The notes beneath the pieces were generated by a model, which was not told where the DNA came from, did not search any database, and was given only the letters and a program-made list of their open reading frames with translations. From Serratia microhaemolytica (GTDB lineage: Bacteria; Pseudomonadota; Gammaproteobacteria; Enterobacterales; Enterobacteriaceae), in NCBI RefSeq assembly GCF_004011885.1, contig NZ_SBEF01000009.1, positions 1-64,000 on the forward strand: DNA of 64,000 bases, in the 5' to 3' direction. Below are positions 7,835 through 18,211 of the stretch, piece after piece. Made by a program: the position numbers and the translations under genes. Numbering within the stretch: the stretch's first letter is position 1; the number at the start of each line of letters is the position of its first letter.

Positions 7835-8650
7835 ATGATGGATAACATGCTGAGTCTTATTCGAGAGTTGCAGTTTTCTGATCTAAAGTTGCCATTCTCG
7901 ATTTATCAATCGCAGTGTGAACAAAAAATTTTAGACATTCCAATAGCTAAGCCAATGTGTATTTTTGTGGTTGCGGGGGAGAAACAGTTTGGTGAAGGAT
8001 TTAAGTTGAGTTGCCGGAAAAATCAATTTATATTTTTTTCTGAGCACAGTTCAGTTCATATAAGAAATATACCTAATGAAGGAGAGTATGTTGCGATATT
8101 AATTGAGTTTGATTATCTGGATTTTGATATGTTACCAAGAGAAAATTCAATAAATAAAACTGATTATTTTATCGGTGATGTAGATGGTGAAATAGCCATG
8201 TGCTTAAAACAGTTCTTTGAAATAGCAACATGCTCGCTTGCTGATGTGTGTTCTTTAAGACGAAAAGAGTTACTGCTGTTTCTTTATCACTCCGGCTACA
8301 GGCAGGTTGCTTCTCTTATAGGGCGGCCAACAATTAAACGTAAAGTACACGACATGCTAATTTCAAATAAATTTCGTGAGATAAGTATGGAGAAAATATG
8401 CGCTGAGCTTGCAATGAGTGAATCAACATTGCGCCGCAAACTTCAACTAGAAAATACCACTATGAAACAGATAAAAAACAGTGCTAGGTTGGGGTTTGGA
8501 TTACATCTGCTACAAACAACAGCAAAACCAATTGGTTTGGTTTCTGAGGAGTGTGGTTATCAGTCTCAGTCTCGTTTTACAGTTGGCTTCAAAAATCGTT
8601 TTGGGTTAACCCCTTCAGAACTTAGAAAAACCAAGCAGTTATCCCAGTAG
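7835..8650 (+). CDS. AraC-family transcriptional regulator
   Basis: 271 residues. The C-terminal 100 residues hold the two helix-turn-helix motifs of the AraC family: ISMEKICAELAMSESTLRRK and the conserved second motif with GYQSQSRFTVGFKNRFGLTP. The N-terminal 150 residues are a divergent sensing or dimerisation domain with no clear relation to arabinose binding; overall pattern is closest to virulence- or stress-type regulators. The gene is markedly AT-rich compared with the housekeeping genes to the right, which suggests horizontal acquisition. Its last codons run into a sequence motif (TTATCCCAGTAG) repeated at 10399. A second ATG one codon downstream is an alternative start. Confidence 0.85.
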   Translation: MMDNMLSLIRELQFSDLKLPFSIYQSQCEQKILDIPIAKPMCIFVVAGEKQFGEGFKLSCRKNQFIFFSEHSSVHIRNIPNEGEYVAILIEFDYLDFDMLPRENSINKTDYFIGDVDGEIAMCLKQFFEIATCSLADVCSLRRKELLLFLYHSGYRQVASLIGRPTIKRKVHDMLISNKFREISMEKICAELAMSESTLRRKLQLENTTMKQIKNSARLGFGLHLLQTTAKPIGLVSEECGYQSQSRFTVGFKNRFGLTPSELRKTKQLSQ

Positions 8651-8675
8651 ATGTCGTCAATTTGCACAGTGAGAG
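8639..8675. repeat. Copy A of a direct repeat shared with 10399-10446
   Basis: TTATCCCAGTAG at 8639-8650 is identical to 10399-10410, and similarity continues for about 25 further bases with one gap of about 8. The copy coincides with the end of the AraC gene. Read on the minus strand both copies encode a related tail, with YWD near the end. Confidence 0.6.
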
Positions 8676-8687
8676 TACACCGACACT

Positions 8688-8721
8688 ACGTGTAATACAC
8701 CCGAACGTGTAATACACCCGA
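8688..8721. repeat. 17-bp tandem repeat, two copies
   Basis: The unit ACGTGTAATACACCCGA occurs twice in perfect tandem (8688-8704 and 8705-8721), shortly after the AraC stop codon. Similar short-unit repeats follow lexA, yggS and pckA. Confidence 0.85.
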
Positions 8722-9136
8722 TGACGGTTTCGTGCATCGCCAGAACTGAGCGCACTCTGATGGTATCGGTTCTTAAGCCGATCCAATAAGTCTTAATCTT
8801 AACACGATAGTATAGTTGCAGTTGCCTGATGGCTAAGATCCAGCGTGAGGTGAGCAGGATAAAGCGATAGCGGTTGTTTAATCATTATCAGGGGCAGGAA
8901 GCGGATGATGGATCCGATTTTTTTGGTAAGTAATTAATGCATTGTTTTATTGGGGTAATTTTTTCTGTGCTACACATTTTACAAGCAAAACAGCCTGATG
9001 CTGTACAGGGGTGACGGGATTTGTCGCTGATTGAATGCTATCAGTGAAAGTTAAAAAACCGCTTAAAAAAAGTGACAGTTGCGTTTTCATCCGCCAATAT
9101 GCTCATTCATCAAATATGATTACATGAGGCCATGCC
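8722..9136. other. Intergenic region between the island and ppnP
   Basis: No coding frame of quality on either strand. It probably contains the ppnP promoter, and the ppnP ribosome site (TGAGG) is at its end. I see no RNA gene or inverted repeat of note. Confidence 0.4.
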
Positions 9137-9427
9137 ATGCTGAAAGTGAGCGAATATTTTGCCGGAAAAGTGAAGTCGATTGGGTTTGACAGCAGCAGTA
9201 TCGGGCTTGCCAGCGTGGGGGTGATGGAAGAAGGGGAGTATACCTTCACTACCGCCCAGCCGGAGGAGATGACCGTGGTCACTGGCGCGTTAAAAGTGCT
9301 GCTGCCGGGCGCGCCAGATTGGCAGGTGTTCACGCCAGGAGAGAAATTTTTTGTACCTGGCCACAGCGAGTTTAATGTACAGGTTGCTGATGCCACCGCT
9401 TATCTGTGCCGCTATCTGAGCAAATAA
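9137..9427 (+). CDS. ppnP: Pyrimidine/purine nucleoside phosphorylase PpnP
   Basis: A 96-residue cupin-fold enzyme (formerly YaiE, DUF1255) that phosphorolyses several nucleosides to base and ribose-1-phosphate. The sequence follows the E. coli protein closely: [49 protein letters not shown] and a YLCRYL end. Length is typical (E. coli 94). It stands alone with long gaps on both sides and is preceded by TGAGG. Confidence 0.95.
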   Translation: MLKVSEYFAGKVKSIGFDSSSIGLASVGVMEEGEYTFTTAQPEEMTVVTGALKVLLPGAPDWQVFTPGEKFFVPGHSEFNVQVADATAYLCRYLSK

Positions 9428-9914
9428 CCATTCAGGCGATCAACACTATTTTACTGTGGTTGTTTTGTATCGATAGCTACCCGGATTGTGGTCGGGGTTG
9501 TTGTGATCGTTAGGTCATATTTTGTATGGTTGTCTGGCAATATTTAACCAGCCCTCCTTGGTGAAAGGGGGGCGATGTGTTCTGTTCAGTTAGCCAGTGA
9601 TACCGTTGGGCTGAAGTTGAAGAGCGGTATGCGTGGCTGTCGATGCTCCCTTCTTGGCTGTTTACGACAGTTTGTTCGATTTTATGACTGTCATTGATCT
9701 CTTCGTAATGTAAAAATTCTTATTTAATGCTGTTTTGCATCAAAAAATTCCACTATTTCGTTAGCAGCTATCTAGGTGCTGGTTTATTATTCAAATTGTT
9801 ATCAGAATAGCGGGATCGGATTGTGCAGGGTGAAACCTGTTAACTAGCATCTATGCATCACAGTCGCTTCCTGTCGTGACAGGTGGCACCGATAAATTGA
9901 GCTCAGAGGTACCT
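9428..9914. other. Intergenic region ppnP-nsrR with a GC-rich hairpin
   Basis: GCCCTCCTT (9551-9559) and AAAGGGGGGC (9564-9573) form a short-loop hairpin that may end ppnP transcription. The rest holds no convincing gene. In E. coli nsrR is preceded by purA, which is not here. Confidence 0.45.
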
Positions 9915-10340
9915 GTGCAGCTAACAAGTTTTACTGATTATGGATTGCGTGCATTGATCTATATGGCATTGTTGCCGGAAGAACAGATGACTAGCATTTC
10001 GGTGGTGACTGAAGTGTATGGCGTTTCGCGCAATCATATGGTGAAAATTATCAATCAGCTAAGTCGCGCAGGTTTTATCATCACAGTGCGTGGCAAAAAG
10101 GGCGGAATACGTTTGGCCAAACCAGCAACGGAAATTGCGATAGGTGATGTGGTTCGCGCACTGGAACCGTTGGCGCTGGTGAATTGCAGTGGTGAATTTT
10201 GTCATATCACCTCAGCCTGCCAGTTAAAACGAGTCCTTGCACAGGCGGTGCAAAAATTTCTTGATGAATTAGATAACTATACTTTGGCCGATATGGTTGA
10301 AACCAAAGCACCACTACAACAACTGTTGTCGATACAGTAA
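9915..10340 (+). CDS. nsrR: Nitric-oxide-sensing Rrf2-type repressor NsrR
   Basis: 141 residues from a GTG at 9915, which follows AGAGGT and matches the E. coli start ([18 protein letters not shown]). It is an Rrf2-family winged-helix repressor whose [2Fe-2S] or [4Fe-4S] cluster reacts with nitric oxide and releases genes for NO detoxification. The three cluster cysteines are present in [16 protein letters not shown]. It precedes rnr, the conserved enterobacterial order nsrR-rnr-rlmB. Confidence 0.95.
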   Translation: MQLTSFTDYGLRALIYMALLPEEQMTSISVVTEVYGVSRNHMVKIINQLSRAGFIITVRGKKGGIRLAKPATEIAIGDVVRALEPLALVNCSGEFCHITSACQLKRVLAQAVQKFLDELDNYTLADMVETKAPLQQLLSIQ

Positions 10341-10391
10341 TCACTGTGGCAGTGAGCAGATAAGCCGACCTGCCATAATCAATAACAAGTC

Positions 10392-10520
10392 TTAGCGCTT
10401 ATCCCAGTAGGTATCATCAGTGCTGCCAATTTGGTGATGGAGAGTGCGCGCAAACTGTAGCGTACAGGTAGTATCTGTGGATCGGCGCACCAATGACAAA
10501 ATCGCCACTAAAATAGCCAT
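10392..10520 (-). other. Short minus-strand reading frame, possible gene remnant
   Basis: 42 codons beginning MAILVAILSLVRRSTDTT and ending STDDTYWDKR. It lies between nsrR and rnr on the opposite strand. I do not recognise the product. Its tail resembles the decayed frame TLTVQIDDIYWDN read on the minus strand at about 8637-8676, so both may be pieces of related genes. It could equally be non-coding sequence containing the rnr promoter. Confidence 0.3.
10399..10446. repeat. Copy B of the direct repeat shared with 8639-8675
   Basis: Starts with the identical 12-mer TTATCCCAGTAG and continues with GTATCATCA, then AATTTG and GAGAGT, matching copy A apart from a gap. Both copies have the same orientation and flank the segment carrying ppnP and nsrR. 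Confidence 0.6.
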
Positions 10521-10609
10521 AATGGGATAGGCTTTTATACTTGTCCAATCATGGGTTATTGATAACAAGCACTCAGTTACCCACCGCTGATGACAACGGA
10601 GGAATCTCA

Positions 10610-13057
10610 ATGTCACAAGATCCATTCCTGCAACGCGAAGCAGAAAAATATGAATTTCCTATTCCCAGTCGCGAATTTCTTTTAGCACATTTGGCAAAAC
10701 GACAGACGCCAGCCAGCCGAGAGGAGTTGGCTAACGAGCTTAATTTATCTACAGAAGAACAGATTGAAGCACTACGCCGCCGTTTACGTGCAATGGAGCG
10801 CGATGGTCAGTTAGTGTTTACCCGCCGTCAGTGTTACGCATTGCCGGAACGGCTGGATCTGCTGCGTGGTACCGTGATTGGACATCGTGATGGTTATGGT
10901 TTTTTGCGTGTCGAGGGACGTAAAGACGATCTCTATCTCTCCGCTGAGCAGATGAAAATGGCGATCCACGGCGATGTCGTGTTGGCACAGCCGTTAGGAG
11001 AAGATCGCAAAGGTCGGCGCGAAGCACGGATTGTGCGTGTGCTGGTAGAGAAGAAGAGCCAGATTGTTGGACGCTACTTTACTGATGCCGGTGCGGGTTT
11101 TGTGGTACCGGATGATAGCCGCTTAAGTTTTGACATTTTGATCCCGGCAGATGCGATCAGTGGTGCACGTATGGGCTACATGGTGGTGGTCGAGTTGATG
11201 CAGCGGCCAACACGTCGCAGTAAAGCGGTGGGTAAGATTGTTGAAGTGCTGGGCGATAAAATGGGTACCAGTATGGCGGTGGAGATCGCGCTGCGCACCC
11301 ATGAAATTCCCTATGCTTGGCCTGCTGACGTTGAGCAGCAGATTGCACAATTGAGCGAACAGGTGCCAGAGGCAGCAAAAGCTGGGCGTGTTGATCTGCG
11401 GCAGTTGCCTCTGGTGACCATTGATGGTGAGGATGCACGTGATTTTGACGATGCAGTCTACTGCGAGAAAAAACGCACCGGTGGTTGGCGTTTGTGGGTA
11501 GCGATTGCCGATGTCAGCTACTATGTGCGGCCCAATACTGCGCTTGATGATGAAGCGCGCAACCGTGGCACCTCGGTCTACTTCCCTTCGCAGGTGGTGC
11601 CGATGCTGCCCGAAGTGCTCTCTAACGGTTTATGTTCGCTTAATCCGCAGGTTGACCGTTTATGTATGGTATGTGAGATGACTATCTCGGCCTTGGGCAA
11701 GTTATCCTCATATAAGTTCTATGAAGCAGTGATGAGCTCACATGCGCGCTTAACCTACACCAAAGTGTGGCACATCCTAGAAGGCGATGAGGAGTTACGC
11801 CAGCACTATCAGCCGCTAGTGAAGCCGTTGCAAGAGTTACATGCACTGTATCGGGTTCTTGATCAGGCGCGTGCGCAACGTGGCGGTATTGCCTTTGAAA
11901 CCGAAGAAGCAAAATTTATTTTCAATGCAGAGCGCCGCATTGAACGGGTTGAACCGACAGTACGTAATGATGCACATAAGCTAATCGAAGAGTGCATGAT
12001 CATGGCTAACGTCGCTGCGGCACGTTTCGTGGAAAAAAACAGTGAGCCAGCGCTATTCCGGGTTCATGACCGCCCGAGCGATGATCACGTTGCGGCATTG
12101 CGTACTGTGTTGAATGAATTAGGTTTAACCTTGGGTGGTGGTGTCAAGCCACAACCACAGGATTATGCGGTGTTGATGGATGAAGTGTCTGAACGCCCGG
12201 ATCATGAGATGTTGCAGACAATGTTGCTGCGCTCAATGAAACAGGCGATTTATGATCCACAAAATCGCGGTCACTTTGGTCTGGCATTGGCCTCTTATGC
12301 CCACTTCACTTCCCCTATTCGCCGTTATCCTGATTTGTCGCTGCACCGTGCAATCAAGTATTTGTTGGCGCGAGAGCAGGGTGAAGTCAACGGCAATGCA
12401 ACCCCGACTGGTGGCTGGCATTGTGACTTTGCTGAGATGCTCCAGTTGGGGGCACACTGCTCAATGGCTGAACGGCGTGCTGATGAAGCAACGCGCGATG
12501 TGGCTGATTGGCTGAAATGCGATTTTATGCAAGATCACGTTGGTGAGCTGTTTAGCGGAATTATTACCAGCGTGACCGGTTTTGGCTTCTTTGTGCGCTT
12601 GAATGATCTGTTTATTGATGGACTGGTCCACGTTTCCAGTCTTGATAATGATTATTACCGTCACGATAATGTCGGCCAGCGTCTGATCGGCGAATCTTCC
12701 GGGATGGTTTATCGTCTGGGGGATACCGTCGAGATCCGTGTTGAAGCGGTACACATGGATGAGCGAAAAATTGACTTTGCCTTGATCTCCAGTCGTCGCC
12801 AGCCGCGTGGGCAGGGTAAAACTGAACGGCGACGTGCCCAAAAGGGGAGCAAAGGTAAAGCAACAGCAGGCAAGCAGAGCGCAAATTTTGAACCCGACAG
12901 TGTTTTTCGACCGAAGGCGAGTAATAAACAGGCGGCTGGCACCGTGAAGCAAGAGAAAAAAGCCAAGAACAAAAAGGTATCAGAGAAAACCCGGAAGATT
13001 GCGGCGGCAACCAAGGCCAAACGCGCCAGCAAGAAAACCCGTACCGAGTCATCTTGA
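10610..13057 (+). CDS. rnr: Exoribonuclease R
   Basis: 815 residues from the ATG at 10610, preceded by ACGGAGGAAT and starting [19 protein letters not shown] as in E. coli. A processive 3'-5' exonuclease that degrades structured RNA, needed for rRNA quality control and cold growth. Domains in order: N-terminal helix-turn-helix (about 20-85), cold-shock domains (about 85-240), RNB catalytic domain (about 260-590) with the metal-binding aspartates in [14 protein letters not shown]1 domain (about 645-725) and a Lys-rich basic tail with [20 protein letters not shown]. It is followed 89 bases later by rlmB. Confidence 0.97.
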   Translation: MSQDPFLQREAEKYEFPIPSREFLLAHLAKRQTPASREELANELNLSTEEQIEALRRRLRAMERDGQLVFTRRQCYALPERLDLLRGTVIGHRDGYGFLRVEGRKDDLYLSAEQMKMAIHGDVVLAQPLGEDRKGRREARIVRVLVEKKSQIVGRYFTDAGAGFVVPDDSRLSFDILIPADAISGARMGYMVVVELMQRPTRRSKAVGKIVEVLGDKMGTSMAVEIALRTHEIPYAWPADVEQQIAQLSEQVPEAAKAGRVDLRQLPLVTIDGEDARDFDDAVYCEKKRTGGWRLWVAIADVSYYVRPNTALDDEARNRGTSVYFPSQVVPMLPEVLSNGLCSLNPQVDRLCMVCEMTISALGKLSSYKFYEAVMSSHARLTYTKVWHILEGDEELRQHYQPLVKPLQELHALYRVLDQARAQRGGIAFETEEAKFIFNAERRIERVEPTVRNDAHKLIEECMIMANVAAARFVEKNSEPALFRVHDRPSDDHVAALRTVLNELGLTLGGGVKPQPQDYAVLMDEVSERPDHEMLQTMLLRSMKQAIYDPQNRGHFGLALASYAHFTSPIRRYPDLSLHRAIKYLLAREQGEVNGNATPTGGWHCDFAEMLQLGAHCSMAERRADEATRDVADWLKCDFMQDHVGELFSGIITSVTGFGFFVRLNDLFIDGLVHVSSLDNDYYRHDNVGQRLIGESSGMVYRLGDTVEIRVEAVHMDERKIDFALISSRRQPRGQGKTERRRAQKGSKGKATAGKQSANFEPDSVFRPKASNKQAAGTVKQEKKAKNKKVSEKTRKIAAATKAKRASKKTRTESS

Positions 13058-13146
13058 GTTGCGGCTGCCATTGGCGGCCAGTGAACAGGTGATAGATCAT
13101 CCATCATTGGCAGGGCGATGCTCTGCCACACGATTTAAAGAGCATC

Positions 13147-13878
13147 ATGAGTGAGATTATTTACGGCATTCATGCCGTCACAGCGCTGTTACAGCGTGAG
13201 CCGCAGCGTTTGCTGGAAGTATTTATTCTTAAGGGACGCGAAGATCGTCGTCTACAGCCGTTACTGGCTGAACTGGACGCAGCAGGTGTGGTGATCCAAC
13301 TGGCGAACCGCCAATGGCTGGATGACAAGGCTGAGGGAGGGGTTCACCAGGGCATCATTGCCCGCGTGCGTGAAGGCCATAAACTGCAAGAGAGTGATCT
13401 GCCCGATCTGTTGGCGGCGTTGCCGATGCCATTTTTGCTGGTGCTAGATGGCGTGACAGATCCCCACAACCTCGGTGCCTGTCTGCGTAGTGCTGATGCC
13501 GCAGGAGTCAATGCAGTGATTGTACCACGCGATCGTGCTGCGCAACTGAATGCAACTGCGAAGAAGGTCGCGTGTGGTGCGGCGGAAAATATACCGCTGA
13601 TCAGCGTGACCAACCTGGCGCGCACATTGCGTCTGTTGAAGCAGATGAATATTTGGGTGGTGGGGGCTGCCGGTGAGGCAGAACACACCCTGTATCAAAG
13701 CAACATGAATCAGCCACTGGCACTGGTGATGGGGGCGGAAGGCGAAGGTATGCGCCGCCTGACGCGTGAACACTGTGATGAGTTGATTAGCATCCCAATG
13801 GCGGGTTCTGTCTCTTCCCTTAACGTTTCAGTCGCAACCGGCGTCTGTCTGTTTGAAGCAGTGCGCCAGCGCCGTTAG
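13147..13878 (+). CDS. rlmB: 23S rRNA (guanosine(2251)-2'-O)-methyltransferase RlmB
   Basis: A 243-residue SpoU/TrmH-type (SPOUT) enzyme that methylates G2251 in the ribosomal P site. N-terminal substrate-binding domain (about 1-75) and knotted catalytic domain with the three SPOUT motifs: [26 protein letters not shown] and [16 protein letters not shown]. Length equals E. coli RlmB. In E. coli further yjf genes follow; here the next gene is ubiA from a different locus, so a rearrangement junction lies between 13879 and about 14000. Confidence 0.97.
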   Translation: MSEIIYGIHAVTALLQREPQRLLEVFILKGREDRRLQPLLAELDAAGVVIQLANRQWLDDKAEGGVHQGIIARVREGHKLQESDLPDLLAALPMPFLLVLDGVTDPHNLGACLRSADAAGVNAVIVPRDRAAQLNATAKKVACGAAENIPLISVTNLARTLRLLKQMNIWVVGAAGEAEHTLYQSNMNQPLALVMGAEGEGMRRLTREHCDELISIPMAGSVSSLNVSVATGVCLFEAVRQRR

Positions 13879-14002
13879 TGGCGCTGTTGTGGCACCAACG
13901 ATATCTGGTAACAGACCTGGTGTTGCGATCTGGATTACAATAGCAGTGTATTGATGTGCCAAACATCGCGTGCTGTGGTGATTGATTAAGGGAGAAACTA
14001 CT

Positions 14003-14869
14003 CTGCAATTCTCTATTTTTTATCAAAAATGGCAAGCGTATTGCCATTTGATGCGCTTGGATCGACCGATTGGTAGTTTGCTACTGCTTTGGCCGACACT
14101 TTGGGCGTTATGGTTAGCAGCTCAAGGTATACCGCCACTGTCGGTATTGTTCACTTTTGTTGTGGGTGTTTTCTTGATGCGCGCTGCCGGTTGTGTGGTA
14201 AATGACTATGCCGATCGCCGCTTTGATGGTCATGTCAAGCGTACTGCCAATCGTCCATTGCCCAGTGGCCGCATCAGTGAGAACGAGGCCAAACTGCTAT
14301 TTATTCTGTTGCTGTTAGTGGCGTTTTTACTGGTGCTAACGCTGAACAGGATGGCGATTGCGCTGTCAGTGATCGGTGTTGCATTAGCTTGGATCTACCC
14401 GTTTATGAAGCGGTTGACTCACGCACCCCAACTGATCCTCGGTATGGCATTTGGTTGGGCGATCCCAATGGCCTATGCAGCGGTGTCTGAGTCACTGCCA
14501 TTCAGTTGTTGGCTGCTGTTTTTGGCCAATCTTTGTTGGACTGTGGCTTACGATACCCTGTACGCGATGGTAGATCGTGATGATGACGTGAAAATCGGTG
14601 TTAAATCGACGGCACTGCTGTTTGGGCGTTATGACCGGTTGATCATTGCACTGCTGCAACTGGCTACCTTTTTGTTAATGCTGTGGGTGGGCTACTTGAT
14701 GGCATTAACTGTCTGGTTTTACTGTTGCTTGATGTTGGTTGGCTTACTGTTTGTCTATCAGCAGCAGCAGATCGTGCATCGTGAGCGAATGGCCTGTTTT
14801 AACGCATTTATGAACAACAATTACGTTGGTCTGCTGCTGTTTATCGGCATTGCATTAAGCTATCTGTGA
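14003..14869 (+). CDS. ubiA: 4-hydroxybenzoate octaprenyltransferase UbiA (apparent CTG start)
   Basis: An inner-membrane prenyltransferase that attaches the isoprenoid tail to 4-hydroxybenzoate in ubiquinone synthesis. Both Asp-rich motifs are present: [15 protein letters not shown] and [13 protein letters not shown], among about eight membrane helices. No ATG exists at the expected start. A CTG at 14003, eight bases after AAGGGAGA, gives exactly the same number of residues (18) up to the conserved LMR as E. coli UbiA, so I chose it; a TTG at 13982 lies before the ribosome site. The protein is 288 residues. The usual upstream partner ubiC (chorismate lyase) is absent here. Confidence 0.93.
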   Translation: MQFSIFYQKWQAYCHLMRLDRPIGSLLLLWPTLWALWLAAQGIPPLSVLFTFVVGVFLMRAAGCVVNDYADRRFDGHVKRTANRPLPSGRISENEAKLLFILLLLVAFLLVLTLNRMAIALSVIGVALAWIYPFMKRLTHAPQLILGMAFGWAIPMAYAAVSESLPFSCWLLFLANLCWTVAYDTLYAMVDRDDDVKIGVKSTALLFGRYDRLIIALLQLATFLLMLWVGYLMALTVWFYCCLMLVGLLFVYQQQQIVHRERMACFNAFMNNNYVGLLLFIGIALSYL

Positions 14870-14883
14870 CACCACACAGTGAT

Positions 14884-14917
14884 TCGCCCCAGCTCCGTTG
14901 CATGAGAAGTGGGGCGA
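14884..14917. terminator. Hairpin between convergent ubiA and plsB
   Basis: TCGCCCCA (14884-14891) pairs with TGGGGCGA (14910-14917) around an 18-base loop. It lies between the ends of two convergent genes, so it may act in both directions. No strong T run follows. Confidence 0.45.
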
Positions 14918-15011
14918 GATTAATCAACAGCTCAGTCAGTTTATCGTTGTGTTAACTCGCCAAGCCAAGTAAGCAAGTTAATTGGTTGAGTCATCAATAG
15001 CGGTTAACACA

Positions 15012-17477
15012 TCAATCATCCTGTTCCTCTTCTTGCTGTTCTGCTGGCTCAGCAGTGTGAGTCTGCACAATGCTGGCACTCTCAATGGTTAGCCGCACCT
15101 CGGGGGTGATAAGACTGCTCAGGATGGTGTAAACCGCCATGGTATTCTGGCGGATAGCATCACCACTGGCATTGATATAGTTCTCAGCACGCAATGTGGC
15201 GACTAGGGTAGAGAATACCGCTTTATCGAAAAATTCCGGTGCATTGATACCGTGCAACACTGACAGCCGTTGCGCCATAATGCGCGACTCTTTCTCTAAA
15301 CTGCCACGGCTGATGCTCGGATTGGCACTGAGCAGTGACATGGTAATTGCGTAACGTTGTAGGGTTTCGCGCACACCTGCTGCCAGCAACTGTAATGGGC
15401 GGATACGCGTACCATTGATCATCAAAAGATCTTGCTGTTGATCAATCAGTTGTTGGCGCACCAGTTCATCGATCAATGGCGGCAGGATTTCCGGCAGTTG
15501 CTCCTTAGCGTAATGCAGGAAAAGCTCTGCCTGTAGCATTGGATAAATCAGGTTCACCTGACGCAGTAACTCCGTGTAGCAGACCTGACGGTGGTGCATC
15601 ACAATACTGGCAATCAACGAAGGCAGTACCAACAGGTGGTGAATGTTATTGCGATAGTAAGTCATCAGCACCGCCTGCTCGCGCGGCAGCACGATGATAT
15701 CGCCAATGCTGTCTTTTTCGACTGAGAACTTGTTCATGTTCAGCGCATGTTCCAACAACTGCTCAGGCGTTTGCGTCGGTACAGTGACATCGGCAGTGTA
15801 GGGAGTATTACGTAACAGTTGCAGGTAACACTCTAACTGTTCAAGCAACTGCTTGCGTGTTAGCGCACGCTGACGGGATGCCAGCAGCGCGGTACAGCAG
15901 AGATTCATCGCATTGGCCGCTGCGGCATTGTTAATACGCGTCATGATTTTACCAGCAAGATCATTGACGGCTGGGGTTAACCAACTCGGGCGCTGTGCTT
16001 CGATCGGATCAATCGCTTCACGCCACTGTGGGATCTGTTGGTTAAAGTAGCTGGTTAATGACAGTGGCTCGCCAAAGTTTACATAACCCTGGCCAAGATT
16101 GCGCAGTTTACGCAGCCCGCGCAACATCTGTAACAGGCTCTCTTTCTCTTTGGTCGCACCACGTAACTCTTTGGCATACGTAGCGACTTCCATCACATGT
16201 TCATAACCGATATAGACCGGCACCAGGGTAATGGGGCGTGAGCCACCACGCAACATCGCCTGGATAGTCATAGTCAAGGTACCGGTCTTGGGTTCTAGCA
16301 GTCGCCCAGTGCGTGAACGCCCCCCCTCAACAAAGTATTCAACCGAATAACCGCGTGTAAACAGCTCACCGAGATACTCACGGAACACTGTCGAGTAGAG
16401 TTTGTTGCCCTTGAAGGTTCGGCGGATAAAGAACGCACCGAGGCGACGGAAAATCGGCCCGGCGGGCCAGAAATTGAGATTGATGCCAGCAGCGATATGT
16501 GGCGGCACCAACCCTTGGTGGTAAAGCACATACGACAGCAGCAGATAGTCCATATGGCTACGATGCGAAGGCACATAAACGATCTCATGGCCATCTTGCG
16601 CTAACTGACGCACCCGTTCTGCGTTGGTGACATTGATACCCTGATAAAGACGGTTCCAAGTCCAACTCAATACCCGATCGGAGAGACGCAACATGCCATA
16701 AGAGAAGTCAGCGGCGATCTCCTCCATCAGCGCGACGGCATTCTGTTGTGCTTTCTCACGTGAGATTTTCTTGCTGCGAGCTTCATCGTCAACCGCCTTT
16801 TCTATTGCCGGTGAAGCCAGCAGTTTGCTAAACAGCTCCTGACGTACCGGCAGGCTGGGGCCGACCGCAGCTAACCGCTGACGCGAAAAATGCATACGTG
16901 CAACGCGCGCCAGCTTGTGCGCAATGCTTTTATCGGTACCGTGCTCTTGTGCCATATAGCGCAGCGACACAATATTGGAGAAACGGACAAAGCTGTCGCG
17001 CCCTAGCCAAAGCACAGCAAAAAACTTTTGCACTCCGTTAAGTAGCCGCAAATGCGGCGTGTTCTGACCTTTACGCCCCGGAGAACGGCCAAACATCACA
17101 GATACCGGTAACATCTGAATATCTAAATCCGGATTATTGCGATGTAGATCGAGATAATCATGGAACAGTTTTACCGATTCCTCTTTCGGAACGTAGTAGC
17201 GGAACAGCCGTGGGCCGTGATGAATAAAGACGTAACTTGGCAGTAACTGACCATCAATTTCCTGTGCTTCCAGTGGATCGGGCAGATCGAGTGCCAAGCA
17301 CTGGTTACGTAGTGTCAGTAAGTCTGTTTTGGAGTTATAGGGTAATACATACAAAATGGGTCGAGAGGGATCTAACCCCAGTTCAGCAATGGGATCAGAA
17401 GGAATTTTTTTGCTCTTTACTAAAATTTTTAGTGGTAAATTCAGTAATTTATAATAAAATTTACGCCAACCTGACAT
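15012..17477 (-). CDS. plsB: Glycerol-3-phosphate 1-O-acyltransferase PlsB
   Basis: 821 residues. Membrane-associated enzyme that makes the first acylation of glycerol-3-phosphate in phospholipid synthesis. The acyltransferase blocks are intact: [18 protein letters not shown] (HX4D), [29 protein letters not shown] and [16 protein letters not shown]. It begins [20 protein letters not shown], as in E. coli. The C terminus carries an acidic tail ([10 protein letters not shown]) that E. coli lacks and is about 14 residues longer. It is divergent from dgkA, the usual arrangement. Confidence 0.97.
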   Translation of the reverse strand: MSGWRKFYYKLLNLPLKILVKSKKIPSDPIAELGLDPSRPILYVLPYNSKTDLLTLRNQCLALDLPDPLEAQEIDGQLLPSYVFIHHGPRLFRYYVPKEESVKLFHDYLDLHRNNPDLDIQMLPVSVMFGRSPGRKGQNTPHLRLLNGVQKFFAVLWLGRDSFVRFSNIVSLRYMAQEHGTDKSIAHKLARVARMHFSRQRLAAVGPSLPVRQELFSKLLASPAIEKAVDDEARSKKISREKAQQNAVALMEEIAADFSYGMLRLSDRVLSWTWNRLYQGINVTNAERVRQLAQDGHEIVYVPSHRSHMDYLLLSYVLYHQGLVPPHIAAGINLNFWPAGPIFRRLGAFFIRRTFKGNKLYSTVFREYLGELFTRGYSVEYFVEGGRSRTGRLLEPKTGTLTMTIQAMLRGGSRPITLVPVYIGYEHVMEVATYAKELRGATKEKESLLQMLRGLRKLRNLGQGYVNFGEPLSLTSYFNQQIPQWREAIDPIEAQRPSWLTPAVNDLAGKIMTRINNAAAANAMNLCCTALLASRQRALTRKQLLEQLECYLQLLRNTPYTADVTVPTQTPEQLLEHALNMNKFSVEKDSIGDIIVLPREQAVLMTYYRNNIHHLLVLPSLIASIVMHHRQVCYTELLRQVNLIYPMLQAELFLHYAKEQLPEILPPLIDELVRQQLIDQQQDLLMINGTRIRPLQLLAAGVRETLQRYAITMSLLSANPSISRGSLEKESRIMAQRLSVLHGINAPEFFDKAVFSTLVATLRAENYINASGDAIRQNTMAVYTILSSLITPEVRLTIESASIVQTHTAEPAEQQEEEQDD

Positions 17478-17718
17478 AACAACCTGAAGCCTCTTGTGAG
17501 CAATCTGCTTTCAAGCATACCAGAAACTGGGCTGCTGATCCTTGTTGTTGAGGCAGTGTCATCATCCTCACAACCGCACCAAATTACTGCAAGAGAGGTT
17601 GTTGTGGCAATATCGAACCAAGGTGTGAATGTTTTTTAATCATGCAGTTGATTAATGATTGTGTTGGTTACACAGGCAAATCAGCATGTCACAAACAACA
17701 CGATTGAGGGAGTTTGGC

Positions 17719-18087
17719 GTGGTAAATAAAACCAAAGGCTTGATGCGCATTGTCAAAGCGAGCGGCTACTCATATCAAGGGTTGCTTGCGGCTTGGCGCT
17801 ACGAGGCAGCATTTCGTCAGGAATTGCTGATGGCAGTACTGGCGGTACTACTGGCATTCTGGCTGGATGTTGACAGTGTTACACGTATCTTACTGATCGG
17901 TTCAGTGTGGCTGGTGGTCGTGGTGGAAATGATTAACTGCGCGATTGAAGCAGTAGTGGATCGTATCGGTACAGAGCAGCATGAGCTGTCTGGGCGCGCG
18001 AAGGACATGGGATCGGCGGCAGTGTTACTGACCATCGTTTTGGCATTGGTCGTCTGGGTGATACTGCTATGGCAACATTGGCGCTAG
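17719..18087 (+). CDS. dgkA: Diacylglycerol kinase
   Basis: 122 residues from the GTG at 17719, chosen because GAGGGAG is 6 bases upstream and the length equals E. coli DgkA from that point (VVNKTKGLMRI aligned with MANNTTGFTRI). A small trimeric inner-membrane kinase that recycles diacylglycerol from osmoregulated glucan synthesis to phosphatidic acid. Three membrane helices and the signature EMINCAIEAVVDRIGTEQHE are present; RAKDMGSAAVL follows. An ATG at 17686 is a less likely start. Confidence 0.94.
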   Translation: MVNKTKGLMRIVKASGYSYQGLLAAWRYEAAFRQELLMAVLAVLLAFWLDVDSVTRILLIGSVWLVVVVEMINCAIEAVVDRIGTEQHELSGRAKDMGSAAVLLTIVLALVVWVILLWQHWR

Positions 18088-18166
18088 CAAAAGGACTTGG
18101 CGTAATGCGAGCGGCTTCACGTCCTGCTGATTTTTATTCTCTGCTTGGTTCCCAAGGCTCACTTAC

Positions 18167-18203
18167 CTGTATATACTCACAGCATGACTGTATAAACAAA
18201 CAG
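18167..18203 (+). promoter_or_regulatory. Two tandem LexA boxes (SOS operator) upstream of lexA
   Basis: CTGTATATACTCACAG at 18167-18182 and CTGTATAAACAAACAG at 18188-18203 both match the CTGT-N8-ACAG SOS consensus. The first matches the E. coli lexA box exactly over this stretch. Spacing between boxes (five bases) and position just before the ribosome site fit the autoregulated lexA operator. Confidence 0.95.
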
Positions 18204-18211
18204 GGGGTAGG

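Noticed and set aside
12461-13131. Long minus-strand frames opposite the end of rnr
   Set aside because: Antisense shadows of a well-conserved gene; no ribosome site or family match.
13880-13942. Possible ubiC C-terminal remnant before ubiA
   Set aside because: One frame reads LWHQRYLVTDLVLRSGLQ before a stop, vaguely like the end of UbiC, but the match is only a few scattered residues.
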